This document shows positions 22,667 to 36,169 of a DNA stretch of 64,000 nt, one piece after another. The DNA is from Xenoacremonium recifei. Lineage: Eukaryota; Ascomycota; Sordariomycetes; Hypocreales; Nectriaceae. A program made the position numbers and the translations under genes. The stretch spans positions 1 through 64,000 of the forward strand of contig WOFQ01000025.1 of the NCBI GenBank assembly GCA_012184525.1, given 5' to 3'. The notes beneath the pieces are model-generated. The model searched no databases, had not been told where the DNA came from, and was given only the letters and a program-made list of their open reading frames with translations. The stretch's first letter is position 1. Each line of letters begins with the position of its first letter.

Positions 22667-24409
22667 ATGTCTGAAGAGCCCAGTCACCCTACCATGGAGA
22701 TCGACAAGAAGATCCAGGCATCTGCCGACTTCATCGAGGACGCGATGCCTCAGGATGAAAGACAACGCCTTCAGCAAGAGAAGGACAACGCCCTGGGCAC
22801 CCAGACTGAAACGCATCTGGGACCTGTCCAGGCTTTCAAATACTATCGCAAGGCTGTGGCCTGGTGTCTGATCATCTCCATGGCCACCATTATGGAGTCG
22901 TACGATCTTATCCTCATCAACTCGTTCCTCGCCTTTCCTCAGTTCAAGAAGAAGTACGGGGTTCAGCTTGCAGATGGAACATATTCAATCTCGTCCGAAT
23001 GGCAGATCGGCCTGACCATGGCATTGGTCGTCGGTATGATCCCGGGTGTTTTCGCGAACGGTATTCTGGTGGATAGGTTTGGTTATCGCAAGGTCATGAT
23101 TGTCACCCACTTGGTGTTGATCGGATGCATTTTTGCGACGTTCTTTGCCTCTTCCATCGAGGTCCTCCTCGTCGGCTGCCTCCTTATGTGAGTAGACAAA
23201 CCATTCGCCATGATCAACATGACATGCATACCTACGAAGATAGTACTAATGCAAAATATCTAGTGCCATGCCCTGCGGTGTCTTCGCAGCTGCCACTCCA
23301 GGCTATTCAGCTGAGTTGTGTCCTATGGCACTACGAGGTTATCTCACAACCTATGTTAATCTCTGCTGGGTAATTGGCCATCTCATTGGCGCCGGAGTTC
23401 TGATCTCCCAGCTTCATAACGACACGGAGTGGTCATACCGCATCCCATACGCTGTCCAGTGGATTTGGCCCCCTTTCCTGGCCATTGCCTGCTGGTTTGC
23501 CCCCGAGTCTCCCTGGTGGCTTGTCAAGAAGGGCCGAGAGGACGAAGCATTACAGATGATGGAGAGACTGCTTTCCGTGCCTGATGACGTGGTCAGCCGC
23601 CAGAACATGGTGGCAATGATGAGCCATACCATTCAGACTGAGAAGGAGATGAACATTGGCGGCACCTACCTGGACTGCTTCAAGGGCACCAACCGTCGAC
23701 GAACCGAGATCGCCATGATTAGTTGGGGATGTCAGATCTTGCCAGGCTTTGCCATTCAAAATTATGCCGTCTACTTCTTCAGCATGGCCGGCTTGTCTTC
23801 GGACGACTCCTTCGACTTGGTGATGGGAATGTACTCTATCGCTTTCGTCGGTACTGTATCTAGCTGGTTTGTGCAAACTCGGTTCGGTCGGAGACAGATC
23901 TACATCGCGGGTCTTTGCGTAATGGCACCGCTGATGCTGATCATCGGGTTCCTTGACCTCGCTTCATCACCCAACATTCGATGGGCACAATCCTCGCTCT
24001 TGCTGGTTTGGTTCCTGGCATATGGTAAGTTGACTGAGAAATTTGTCCGAGCTGAGTTGCTGATCTTTTGTCAAAAACAGGCACTACGATTGGTCCTATC
24101 CCGTACGCCATCGCGGCCGAAGTAGGAGCCTCGAGGCTTCGATCCAAGACAATTTCCCTCGGCCGAAATACGTATTACTTCTTGTCAATCGTAAACACAG
24201 TTGTGGCCCCATATATGCTCAACCCGACTGCTGGCAATTTGAAGGGCAAAGCTGCTTTCCCCGCCGCCGGCTTAGCCTGTATTTTGCTGCTGTGGGCATT
24301 CTTCCGACTGCCCGAGACAAAGGGGATGACACCAGAGACGCTTGATCATCTCTTCCATGAGAAGGTTCCGGCGCGAAAGTTCAAGGAGGAGGCCCAGAAG
24401 TTTCAGTAG
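22667..24409 (+). CDS. MFS sugar permease, maltose/alpha-glucoside type
   Basis: Three exons (22667..23187, 23264..24024, 24081..24409) give 536 residues. The first intron has a perfect TACTAAT branch site. It is a twelve-helix member of the sugar porter family. DRFGYRK and RFGRRQ loops, PESPWWLVKKGRE before the central loop and PETKGMTPE at the end are the family signatures. The first transmembrane segment (MESYDLILINSFLAFPQFKKKYG) resembles fungal maltose permeases more than hexose transporters. About 60 hydrophilic residues precede helix 1. It probably imports a disaccharide with protons at the plasma membrane, but the exact sugar cannot be read from sequence. A cluster of CreA-like sites upstream fits glucose repression. 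Confidence 0.92.
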
Positions 24410-24808
24410 TGATGTAGCGACATGTATTGTGCGAGGTCTATACGGTGAAGGGAACTAGCAGGTTCATAGCAATAAACCACTGTCGCGTATGAAAATTTGG
24501 GAATCATCACATCGTAGACGAATATGATGGTGAGCCACTCTCTTGGGTCGCTGCCACAGGCGCGTTTAATACAATGTTCAACGTGGTGTGAGCGCTCGGC
24601 GAATTTAAATGGTGCGGGGCGGGACATCCTTCTTCCGTCTCACATGATTTCGCGTCACACTTGAAGCACAGACGCGACTTCCTGGTGCGATGCCTGGCTT
24701 GCTTCTATTTTCCCCTTGACAACAACTTGCTTGCAACAGCTTGGAGAATTGGACATAATCCTTTCTTTCTTCACTCGATGGACCTCGCTCGATCTTGTAT
24801 ATCCACTA
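24410..24808. promoter_or_regulatory. Promoter of the checkpoint gene
   Basis: This region between two co-oriented genes holds the permease 3' flank and the promoter of the downstream gene. No gene or distinctive element is seen. Confidence 0.45.
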
Positions 24809-27257
24809 ATGATGGATTTGGACGAATTTTCCGACGACGGGCTCGATGATCTTCCCGATAATGCTCTCCAAGAGCTCGAGCATCACGCGATCCAGTCTAC
24901 GCAGGCCCAACTGAAGGCGAACATTCCACAGAAAGTCTCATCCCAAGGGGGCGGAGCGAAATATACCGAATACATCCTCATAGAGGATGACGATCTTGAT
25001 ACCGCCGAGGTCACCAATGAGGTGGGAGTTCCCGTGGGCCGGCCCGTCGTCGACAATACTTTGCAGCAACAGCAGAAGCAGCAACAGCAGCAGCAACAAG
25101 AAGAGTCCCGGCGCTCAATTCCGCCGCCAGTGAATCCGCGATGGAACCCGACGATTGACCCTTCGAAAAGGCAGCCTCCCAGCCTGGCAGTACGACCTCA
25201 TCAACCCAATGCTGGAGCAGCGAGCCAGCACGTCTTTGGCTCACAACGCTTTGAACCACCGAGCTCAAACCTCAGTCGTGCCCAAGCCAGTCAGTTCGTG
25301 CGGCCGCCGATCCCGCCGAATCGCTTTGCACCCTCGCAGTCCGTCCAGAGCCACCCCGGGGATGTCCTCTCAGCTCTCCAGCAGCGTGTCCGAACGCTCG
25401 AGGCCGAGCTAAATGCAGCTCGAGGCGAGGTCTCCATCATTCGATCGAACTCAACAAAGGCTCAGCAGCAGCATGAAGAAGAAGTAGCGAGACTGAGGAA
25501 GCTGAACGCAGAGCAGACGTCCAAGCAGGAGAGAATTGTCGAGGCAGCCGTAGCTGCTGAACGGAGCGCACACAACCAGCTGGAATTCCTGGAGATCGAC
25601 CTGCGAGAGGTTAGTGACCGCGCTCGCCGCAGGGATGCTGGAGGAGCAGCTACAGTTGGTACGACGACACCGAAAAAAGGAGCCAAGCAATGGCGGTCTG
25701 TGGCCGATGGGTTTGACGAGATGGACATTGTGGTTAGCCCCAACAAGGGCCAAGGACGGGCGAGACACGCTGGACCGGTGGCAGCAAACGTTGGCGAAAG
25801 AACACCAAGCAAAGGAAAGAGGAAGCGACCTACCGTGGACAGTCCCATCATGGCGTTGGAAACGCATACGGATGACGTTGCTGTTCATTCCGACACCAGC
25901 AATAAGCCAGAGGCGCCAGGGCCACAGCGGAGGATCGCTGAGCCAGACTTGGTTCTCCCTTTCGAGGTTGGTTACCCCTTAACCCCTAAATTAGCAGAGC
26001 ACTGAATAGTTCTAGTTCCTTCCTCTTGTCCTTGACCACAGTTGCTTCCCCGACCAGCCCCCTACCTTTGAGACATTCTCTCGATTCGCCTTCCCTTCCG
26101 AACCCAATACCTCCATGTCCGCCATTATTTTCCAGATGCTCCCTATGATGGGCAAGCCGGGCTCGGTACAGCAGTTGGTCGACTTTGCTGAGTACATGAG
26201 CATTCTCTGGACCCGATGCTGTGACGAGCAGTATTGGGAACCCATCAAATACCTTATCTCTCTCATCTCTTTCACTTTCAGTCTTCAGTCATCAGATGTT
26301 GGGCCGTACATCGTCTCGAAGCTTGTACCTCTCATTCAGAGGACCGTTTACTCGCTCGCTGAATGGCGTCATCGACTTTTGGAGGCCGATCTGACCCGGA
26401 ATGAACAATACCGTCTTCTTTATGAACACATTGACACTACAGAAGCTCTAACGCTACTTCACGCGACGGCCCTGACTTGTTCGATGTCGATGGAAGCGAC
26501 GGAACCCGGCCTTGACACCAAGGCAGTCCAGTTCTGGAAACTCATCAACCTCGACACTGTCTTCATATTCCTGACCCCCAAACAGAAGCTAAGCGATATA
26601 TTTGCGATGCTGGAGCTTTTGACAACATCGGCGCTGCCCAATTCGATAGGGCCCATTACGGAAGAGAAAGACCCGCCCTTCGTCGCGCGCATGATTATTG
26701 AGAGGGTGGCTGCAAAGTTGACCGAGTTTCCGCGTTCAGCCACCACCCCCGCCCAAAAACGACGAGTGAGATTGGCCGCACTGAGGACTTTGATAGCCTT
26801 TGCCAAATTCCCCTTCGGTGCGATACAGCTTGCATCTCACAGCACGGCTCTCCCACGTCTGGTCACATGTCTCAGTTCTTGTATTGATGACCTGTATGAC
26901 CCCACGCTCATCAACGCCAACCTTGGACCTGCGACGGAAGATACCGACGAATCTCATGGCACAGAACTGCCGAATGCCGAGCTCTGCCGCATCATCTCTC
27001 AATGTGTGCTCCTCATTCACACACTCGTGACAGGGCCATCGACGGCAAACATTGCCGATATTGGCCAGAAGCTGTCAACATTCCACGGTGGCAGCCAGCG
27101 GTATCTCCTGGCGCTGGGACGGCTGAACTTTGCTGAGGAAGATCTTGTAATGGAGGCGGGCATCGACGGCGACACAGTCGAGGCCGCACATGAATTGTTG
27201 GAGATGGCGGTGACGCCAGATGAGGGCGAGATCATCAGTGAGGCGTTTGGGGCTTGA
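24809..27257 (+). CDS. uvsD: ATR-interacting checkpoint protein (ATRIP / UvsD / Rad26 / Lcd1)
   Basis: Two exons, 24809..25966 and 26058..27257, give about 785 residues. The start DLDEFSDDGLDDLPDNAL, followed by ELEHHAIQSTQAQ, is characteristic of fungal UvsD/Rad26. It is followed by a polyglutamine run near residues 83-98, a coiled coil at about 182-275 (dimerisation in this family), a basic disordered stretch with TPKKGAK and TPSKGKRKR, and an alpha-helical C-terminal domain that should bind the ATR kinase. It recruits ATR to RPA-coated single-stranded DNA. The intron is the weakest point: the strong acceptor ending at 26041 does not keep frame, while CAG at 26055-26057 does. Two adjacent ATGs (24809, 24812) are possible starts. 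Confidence 0.85.
25063..25100 (+). repeat. CAG/CAA glutamine-codon repeat
   Basis: A run of CAG and CAA codons encodes a glutamine tract with one lysine in the checkpoint gene. It is likely to vary in length between strains. Confidence 0.8.
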
Positions 27258-27554
27258 AGCGAGAAAGCTGTCTAGGCAGCGCCGATCACGACCTTGGACA
27301 TCGAAACGAAAGCTCTTCAAAATCACATGCATCCTAATTTCCTCCTCTGCGGGTATCTAGGTAAGCTACTTCTAATCCTCCAGCTACTAACCCATATTAA
27401 ATATTCTGATTATCGGGAAACGTATAGACAGCACACGGCGCAGCAAAAAACTCCGCCTTATTAAAGTTGTCCTGTTGGAGAGACGTCATAACCCTAGTCC
27501 CAATTGCGATCTCGATTGTCGATTCTCGGAAGACCTCCGCTCCTGAAAGTCTGC

Positions 27555-30500
27555 TTAAGCGACAGCACCTCCCGACGCAACATGTTGGTGATACAGCGGC
27601 AGGGCCAACTTCTCACCGTCCCTCTCACTTGTGCTCATACGCTGGAAGTACGTCAAATACCTCGAAGGGTTTCTCCGTACTCTCGAAGCAGGGATGTCTT
27701 CTTTTCCTTGATCCCAGTAGCCATGCTTTACAAGGCGATCCTCAAACAGATGGAAATGACGTTTCGTCATCTTCCACAGCTCCATACCGGCAACGAAGAC
27801 GATGGTGAAAGCAAGGCACAGCGCCCACTCCCAGCTGATAGGTGCATGTTTAAAGAACTTCTTGTTCAAACCGGGTATGTACACGAGGGGGATCACCGTC
27901 AAAGCCCCGCCTATGACAGAATAGAACAAGAGCTTGTTGGCGAAGATGTCCCTGAACACGGTGAAAGGCTTGGGATCCTCTTTCGGGTCCAAGTGGAAGA
28001 GCGATCGGCGTACACTTTTAAACTCCCAGGCCGAGATGAGGATCAGCCAGGTCAGCTCAGCGAAGGTAGCTGCACGAGCGCGGAAGACGGGCATACAGGC
28101 GTCAGAGAAGCGCTGATTGCAATTGACGCCCAAGTTTCCGTCATTGGCGCCGTACACGACGATGGCGAAGGTGCTGAGGGTACAGGCGCCCATCAAGAAA
28201 CCGTAGACAATCATGTCAACAATGATCTGGTTGGTGAAGACACCGCGGTGACGGTCCTGGGGCCCTCTTTGCATCACTTCCCTCGCCGCTGGTTCGCGAC
28301 CAAGCCCAAAAGCCGGAAGCGAAGACGTGGCCACGTTAATCCAGATGACCTGCAGCGGCGACACGGGGAAGACGGACATGCCATCTCTATCAATGAAACC
28401 TAGACCAGCAATCAGTAGCAATACTTCACCAACATTGGAAGTCAGCAGGTGCAGCACGAATTTCTGGATGTTATCGAACATGCGGCGACCCTCGCGGATG
28501 GCTTGCACGATAGAGTTGAAGCGGTCATCGACTAGCACCATTGTGGCCGCTCCCTTGGCCACGTCTGAGCCTGACCCCATGGCGATGCCGATATCAGCAC
28601 GCGAGAGCGAAGGCGCGTCGTTAACTCCATCCCCCGTCATCGCCGTGAAGTCGCCGCGGCGACGCAAAGCATCCATCATACGCGTCTTAGTTTCAGGGGC
28701 ACATCGCGCCAGTACCAAGGGCAGCTCCCTGAGAGCATCGATCGTTCTGTCGTCCATGGCATCGAACTCGGAGGCTCGCATAACCATCTGGTCGGCTACG
28801 TCGGGTGGTAAATAGCTCGGGTCGCGTGGGATGATGCCGACCTCCTGGGCGATGGCCCTGGCTGTTTCAGGGTGATCGCCCGTCACCATATGTACACGGA
28901 TGCCAGCTCTGCAGCAGTCGGCGATGGCGCCTTTCGTCTCGCGTCGGGGAGGGTCGTAAATCCCTACGAGGCCGAGAAACACTAGGTCGCGCTCGAAAAT
29001 CTCTCGACGCTTCGCGAACGTTTCCGTGGACAACTCCTCCCAGAAGTCCAACCGGCGGTACGCTACGGCGAGAACCCGTTGCCCTCTGGACGCAAAATTC
29101 CTTATTTGGTCCATCGTTGTATCTCTGAAGGCTTCAGATATCGGCTGCTCCTCGAACGTGTCCGGGTCCGCAATGAAATGGGTGCAAAGGTCGATGATTC
29201 GCTCAGAAGCACCTTTGACGAAGGCGTAGTAAGGAGCGCTGCCGAAAACATATTTCTCCTCCTTCGATTTCCCCGTGGGCTTGTAAACGACCGACATGCG
29301 CTTGATGGAGCTGTCGAAGGGGAACTCGGTCACTTGGGTCCAGCCCTGTGACTCCAGAGTCTCCCTTCCCATGTCGAAACGATGGGCAAAGACTTGCAAG
29401 GCAATCTCGGTGGGCTCGCCTGTCGTGACCCATTTCTGCTTGGGCTCATCATATCGAACTGTAGCGTTGTTGCAGAGCGCAGTCGCAGTGGCGAATGACC
29501 GGAGGAGGGGGTTCATTGTGACCTTCGGATCCGATGGCCCGGCGGTAGGGTTGGTATCGGAGGAGTTTCTTGCCGACCTTGAAGTCGGATTGTTCAAGTC
29601 CTCATGGGTGACTACCCCTCCGTTAGGATTACTGGGATCGGAGGTCCTTCGCACACCGTATATATGAGTCGGCGCCACCCAAGCCGAACGCACTATCATG
29701 GTGCCTTCGGTCAGGGTCCCCGTCTTGTCGGAGCAAATGGCAGTCACATTGCCGAGAGCTTCCAGGGCTGAAAGGTCTCGCACCACTACATTCGATTTGC
29801 GCATCACTGTGGCGGCTACGACCATGGTGATAGTTAGGACACTAAGTTTGTCAGCTGTAAACGACAACAATTCAAAACAAACTCGGGATCACAAACTGCG
29901 TAACTTACGCTATCAGAGACTCAGGGATGATCGCTATTCCCAGAGACGTGGCATAGATGATGACCTCCTGCTTCATCTTGAACTTATTGACAGCAAAGAC
30001 GACCACCGCAAGCAGGATTGCAATCCCGAACAGAAAGTAGGCGAGAATCGAGAGCTTCCTCTGCAGCGGCGTGCCGTCTGTTAGCCCGAGAAACTTGCCA
30101 GTTTTGTCTCGACCACGCCTAGCCGCGTTGAGGAACAGCTGACGCTTACCGTCGAAACGCCAGTCGAGAGTCCGTTTCTCATGGCCTCCGCTGTTCGCTG
30201 TTGCTGCTGCGATTCGACCGACTTCGGTGGCCATTCCAGTGGCTACGACGATGCCGCGGCCGGAACCTCGGCGGACGATTGTGGTGGAATAGGCCATGTT
30301 TAGTCGGTCACCGATGCCGACAATGCCTTGCTCTGCGCTGCCCTCAAATTTGGGATCTTTATCCACGGGCACAGATTCGCCCGTGAGTTGGGCCTCATCG
30401 CAGGCCAAATTCTTGACCTGGAATATACGGAGGTCCGCAGGAACGGTGTCCCCCGTTTTCAGGAGGACGATGTCACCTGGAACGACCTTTGAGCTTTAAT

Positions 30501-31028
30501 CTTGGACATTAGTAACTAGTGGTGGGCGGTTTGTAAATGGCTACTCACTTGGGAATTGTAATTGTTTTCCCATCTCGGATGACTCGCGCGCTTGGGGAGG
30601 CGAGCTCACGAAGGGCACCCATACGCTTCTCGGCTCGAGATTCCTGTATAAAGCCGATGGTTACGTTGAGGACAATGATGAATGACACCACACCTCCTTC
30701 GACCCAGTCTTTGATACCAAAGCTGAGAGCCATGGCTAGAATTAAAACCTGTGTCAAATTGCATTAGACCTTTGCTGATCGACTGCTATTCAGACAAGCA
30801 ACCCACAATAACCATGGCATTAAGCAGTTGTTTCGACAGTATAGTGTACCATCGAATCGTGCCGTTGATGTCGATTTCATTTTTCCCATATTCCTTCGAC
30901 AAAGCGTCGACTTGCTCGGAGGATAGACCATTGTCGAGGTCGGTATTGAAATTCGAGGCTATCTCCTTAGGGGAGACGAGATACGGTAGCTCGCCGTCAT
31001 GGAAAGCGGGAGGTGCGGAGGGTGGCAT
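27555..31028 (-). CDS. ENA1: ENA-type sodium/potassium-exporting P-type ATPase
   Basis: Four exons (30807..31028, 30549..30748, 29909..30493, 27555..29841) give 1097 residues, normal for the fungal IID (ENA) subfamily. The enzyme pumps Na+ or K+ out of the cell using ATP and underlies salt and alkaline-pH tolerance. Seen directly: LTGES actuator loop, CSDKTGTLT with the phosphorylated Asp374, GDHPETARAIAQ, and MTGDGVNDAPSL in the hinge. The membrane segment GIKDWVEGGVVSFIIVLNV and IPESLIAVLTI are ENA-like. All four exons close in phase and the N-terminal cation-ATPase domain is intact. It is convergent with the checkpoint gene, with 297 bases between stop codons. Confidence 0.95.
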
Positions 31029-33735
31029 AGTGGCTTTATGAAGTCAAAGATGGGGCTTAATTAGGGAGGTTTCGTTGGTGGTAACCTATGAGTTTCGTTA
31101 GATGTTTGAAGTTTGTTGGGCGTGTGGCCGAAGGTTAGGCCGAAATAGGATAAAAATGTTACGCCTTTGTATGCATGACGATGAAAACCAATGAATAAAA
31201 ACGAAGTTGAAGCAGCCATTCTAGTCGATCTAAGCAAAAGGAGGTACAGTTGACTAGAAAATAGACATACCTGATCCGAATCATAGGTCTTGATTCCGAA
31301 TGGATATGGTGTTTAAGGAAATGCATTTGGTAGAGGGGCATGCGGTTCTTTAAGTATGCGTTCACAATCACTCATATGATCAATGAATCGAGATAATCAC
31401 GGGCTTTTTCGGTGTAATCGGCGATACTATACGGTAGCACTCCGTGTGGCGGGATGGAGGCTCGGCAAGCGTTCACAAAAGCAATTGCGTGCGAAGCCAA
31501 GGGCTGGGCGAAAATATAGAGGCAAACTTAATGAGCTAAAGGCTGGGCAAAGGAATGCAGAGGCGAACATCATAGGCGAACACCATGAACCAAGGCAGAA
31601 ATTGTTGAATGCATTGCGTAAGCCAAGATGATAAACCAGGTGTACAAATCGATGAAATTCGATGAAAATGGAAAACAGAACCGACAGCCAGAGATAAAAG
31701 TGAGTGAAAACTTCACGGTGGTGTTGAATGAGGCTGACGGTTGTGGCGTTCGAACGGGTGCCCAGCTATAATGGTGTTTTCACTGGGGCAGCTGTCAAAC
31801 GGTCCCGGCGCACAGCCACATGATAAAGTAAAAGTCACGAGGAAAGGCAAGGCAGTCATATGACCGGCGTATTTCCAATACGTGGCCTCATTCTATAGAG
31901 ATTCTTGCGGGGGAAGGTTTTGCCTCTTTAGCCTCTTCAACAAGGTTAAACCGTCCCCAGACTTCTCCATAAAATATCCACCACAAGATCTCGGCGCCAA
32001 GAGCGCGTCTACTTGGCAACGCGCGTCAAGCCGGTGAATGGAGAGATTCATAAGCTGTAGCTAGAGATAAGCGCTTGTTTGAGTCAGATGACCTTGCCGC
32101 CGAGTGACTTGGTGTTTGGCGACCCAGACACTGGCGACAATGTCACGAAACAAAGCCTTGGCTGGGTTCTTGGCCCTGATAAGTGTGCAGCTTGGATTGA
32201 GTCACCTTGCCACGTGTAGGTCGCAAGAACTAAGAACTGATGCTCTGTGAGCCTATACCAATCAATCTATCATCGTTTCACATGTGCTGGGCTGATATCA
32301 GCCGAAGTTACACATGCAACACCTCCTCACTCATCGCGACCCTGGTGTAGGTATAAGATCCGGGGCGCCGGTACGAACATTAGTTCGTCCGTTCGTATCC
32401 GGGAATGGGGCTTAGTATTAATGGAGAATCCAAGTGTCAGTCCCTCTTCTATTGAGAATAGACAGGCGTTCATCAGGCACCCGTTGGGATCGGAGCCAAA
32501 CTACCACACTTCGGTAGAAAATGGCCTACTTTGGCAGCTCCTGAAAGTAATCATGAAGATCGACCTTGTGTAATGTTCGTATCATGATTCAACAGTCCCT
32601 AACCATGATTAGAAGACCTCCCAATGGAAGCGCGATGTTAGCCACGTTATACTTTCCATTTTCTGCAGTAGGCAAAATAGACTTTGAAATCGATAGTTCC
32701 CAGTGATATTACGTCGACCTGGTGCCTGGAAAACAAAGAAGATCCTCAGGAATGAATCATTATTGCCTGGCTGCCTGGTGCAGCTGGTATAGTTTAAGGC
32801 TGGAGTGTCGACAACCACCCGAGCTTCATCGTGGTCATAATCACTTGTTATACCTTTATAGCCATGGGAAGAAACAGACCATCATCATTCCTGGGAGACA
32901 CATGCAAGCACGCGAAAAGGACAAGTAATAACCAGCTCTACCCGGCACCTCGATGTTTCTAGTCTCGTAATTTCGGAAAACGTTGAGTAATCTTTCATTA
33001 CTAAGGCAGGTGTTCAAATCACCGGCGTTCCCGAATCTTGAGAGCTTCTGTCATGTAATTGTAAATTGAGATCGATGATAAGTGATCAATGGACGTGCGT
33101 CTTTATGTATATCGAGAAATAAGCCCCTACGCTAGCATATTTTATCGCTAGAAATGAGTTTTCTATTTAATTGTCATAATCTATTGTGGAATGCCAATTG
33201 TATTGTCCATTTGGCAGTAATAAATCTGCGTGCTCAATTATCTCCAACTTAGCCCTGATTTCTCTCCACACCTCTAACACTTCTCCAAACCTCTCCACAG
33301 TGAGATCGCTCCTCTCCATTGCCCGGCGCGGGTGACTAAGACGACTTAAACTCCTTTGGTAGCATCCCGACTCGCTAGCTCGGTCTAGATTTGCAGCCGA
33401 GGTCAGGTCCGGTCGGTCTTCTCCAACACCGAGGGGACTCGGGAGGCACGGTATGGCTGCCGCTGAGATTACATAGTTCGCGGTCTGTCCGGGGAAGAAA
33501 TCCTGGGGATCTGGGGTTCGGGGTTTGCTTTTTACGAATTTTGAGATCATCTCAGAATATTGCAGCATTTCCTTGATCCTTTTGTTTAATAAGATACCTT
33601 GGGCCGAGGTGTATATGCCGTGCTATATCAGCCTGGGACATTGCTGTAAACCGAGGCTATAAGCACTAAAAAGCACCGCCATTAAAAGAAAGGAGGAAGA
33701 TCTTGATTTCGCAAACGATACCCCTCCCAGCAAAA
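31029..33735. other. AT-leaning intergenic region
   Basis: Promoter of the ENA gene on the left and of the Zn2Cys6 gene on the right. An imperfect duplicated segment (two GGCTGGGC..GAGGC-AAC units, 31502-31527 and 31541-31568) is visible. Apart from one possible small gene at 33167-33568 nothing coding is supported. Confidence 0.45.
33167..33568 (-). CDS. Possible small protein of unknown function
   Basis: A 133-residue frame starts at ATG 33568, divergent from the Zn2Cys6 gene with 167 bases between starts. The C-terminal half has an amphipathic helix (VERFGEVLEVWREIRAKLEI) and an acidic end. Codon composition is plausible but no family is recognised and no intron supports it. It could be a chance frame or a gene fragment. 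Confidence 0.3.
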   Translation of the reverse strand: MLQYSEMISKFVKSKPRTPDPQDFFPGQTANYVISAAAIPCLPSPLGVGEDRPDLTSAANLDRASESGCYQRSLSRLSHPRRAMERSDLTVERFGEVLEVWREIRAKLEIIEHADLLLPNGQYNWHSTIDYDN

Positions 33736-36169
33736 ATGGCCACAGGACAACCGCAAAGTGAAGCTCCAAGGCCTCACCAGAGGCGGAGAGCACGACGAGC
33801 TTGTCTAGCCTGTCGAAGCCGGAAAGTGAGATGCGATGTGGTAGAGAGATCCCCGTGTGCGAATTGCAAATGGGACAATCTGGAGTGCATAGTTGTCGGT
33901 CGTCGCAATGGAAAGTGAGTACCAATTGAACCGAAATCTCATCTAGAACATCCACGCTAATTTTTGAAGATATTTTCGCGTCAACACGCCGCATCCTAGA
34001 TCAGAGAAGGAGATCAGTGAAGACAACACCGACACCAAATCGCTGTCAGCAAAGCTCAAGAAGATGCACTCGCAAGAGTCGAGTGAATCGACACAGGTGT
34101 CCAATTGCGACGCTGAATGTGAAGACGTTCTTGTCATAGACGACACGACCCCCTATGAAAGTAGCTCAGATCCTCCGGGATTCTTTGACCAACCTCCTCT
34201 TTTGAGAGACGAAGATCTGCAAATAAGAGAAGAGCCAGGTACGTAGCGCGACGCTCAACATTGTCACCCTACAGCTGACAAATGATTCCCAGACGTGCTT
34301 AATGCGTATCACAAGCCGTCAAGTATATCTTATTGTGCTCCCGAAGCCTCACATACAGGACCATATGGATCATCACCACACTCAATACTTCCAGAATTAT
34401 CCGATATGCCGCATGCAATTCCATTTCCAGGTTTCATCAAGCCACTTTCGACGCGTATGGCAGCAGATGACCTGGCATATTTGACATCCAAGACTGCGCT
34501 CACACTTCCGAGTCGGAAATGTCAGTATGCGCTACTGTGGTCGTTCTTCGAATACGTGTATCCGTTCATGCCTATTGTGGATCTAAGCCAGTTCTTGGAG
34601 ATTGTTGCCCATGAGGATGGCAGCTCAGGCCAGCTCAGCCTTCTCCTCTATCAGGCTGTCTTATTTGCGGGGACGGCGCATGTGAAAATCGAGCATCTGA
34701 AAGATGCGGGGTTCCAGACGAGGAAGAATGCACGGAAGGCTTTCTTCCAGAGAGTGAGGGTAGGTATAAATACCGGATTGGTACTAGATGTGAAGAAGGC
34801 TGACTTGTGACAGCTCTTGTATGACTTCAACACCGAGTCTGATCGATTCATACTCGTACAGGCTCTGCTGCTCATGACACTCTGGTATGAGACGCCAGAC
34901 GAGCACCGTAATACTTGGTATTGGATTGATGTTGCTATCTCTCAATGTTTCGCGACAGGATTACACCGAGATCCTGGGACGCGCAATCCTCCTCTTCCAG
35001 CTCGGATGATTGAGCTGCGGCGAAGGATATGGTGGTCCTGCTTTCAGCGCGACAGGCTGGTGTCTCTGGGAATGAGAAGACCCCCGAGGATAAAGGATGA
35101 TGACTACAATGTGTTCATGCTGACCCAGGCGGACTTCCATATTGAGCCGTTGACGGGCGATGACGAGACATACGCTAAAATGTGCTCATACTATAACAAT
35201 CCGGGTAAACGAGAATCTCTGGCAAGCCTTTGCATTGCGAATGCGAGTCTGTGTCGGTGCTTGAAGCACTATCTTAGACCAAACTACTCGATCTATTCGG
35301 AGAACACTGGTGACGGATCAGCAGAAATTTTCAGATTGTTGGGGACCGACGACAAGGCTATCTTCACGTCATCGTATGAGGAACTCCTCACATGGCAAAA
35401 TTCCCTCTCCCCGGAGTGCAGATACCAGACATTATCCCACGATATCGATTTCAGGGGTAACGCCAGCATCGCTCTGAGCCGGACCCTTCTCCACATGACC
35501 TACTATGCAGCAGTGCTCGCGCTTCATAGGACGAGATTCACACTCCTCCTCCACAGTCCGGGGTCCTCACTATACGACCAGGAACTTTCCAAGATATGCA
35601 TGCAGCACGCAGCTCAACAAATTTCCAGCATGTCTGGGGAGATTCACAAGCACTGCCTCGATAGCTTGCTCCCGACGACAGGCATCACAGTCGTCGTGTC
35701 TGCTGCGGCAACCCACATGCTGGAGATAAAGGGCGTGATCCAGGCAGATAAGGGCAAAGCGTATGAGGGCTACCGCCAGTGCATGCAGGTCATCGGTACC
35801 TTGCAGGACATGTATGTGGCTGCAGACCTGGCCAAAGATGCGATGGAATGGGCATTTATACAGCCATCATCAAACGGACCGATGTCCACGACTCATACCA
35901 GCCCTATGATTGAGTCTTGTTCGACGCCTGCGACGGATACTGTCGGGTTGATGGGCAGGAGTATGCCGACGCAGGACTTCACGCCTTCAGAGTCGATGTC
36001 GTCGAGGCCGTCAATGTTGAGTACTGCGTCGTTTATCGGTCCGGGAAACGGGGCGAAGCCGATGTTCGAACAGGCCCAGATGCCGTTCATGGAAGGTCTC
36101 GCAGCTTTGCCACTTGTTGATCTGGAGTCTTTCCAGACGTCAATACTGTTTGGAGATGGAGCCTATTAG
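33736..36169 (+). CDS. Zn2Cys6 transcription factor, FarA/CTF1-like
   Basis: Four exons (33736..33914, 33970..34238, 34293..34759, 34814..36169) give 756 residues. The binuclear zinc cluster is complete: Cys23, 26, 33, 41, 44 and 51 with RKVRCD between. It is preceded by a basic arm and followed by an acidic Ser-rich linker. The fungal-specific regulatory domain occupies about residues 220-560, with TGLHRDPG, RRRIWWSCFQRDRL and GMRRPPRIKDDDYNV. The last two resemble the cutinase factor CTF1 and the fatty-acid regulators FarA/FarB, whose known site is CCTCGG, the hexamer seen twice before the thiolase gene in this window. The C-terminal 120 residues are Ser/Thr/Pro-rich and may be an activation region. 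Assignment within the family is inference. Confidence 0.88.

Noticed and set aside
27504..28403. 299-codon frame opposite the ENA gene
   Set aside because: Exact antisense shadow of the ATPase C-terminal half.
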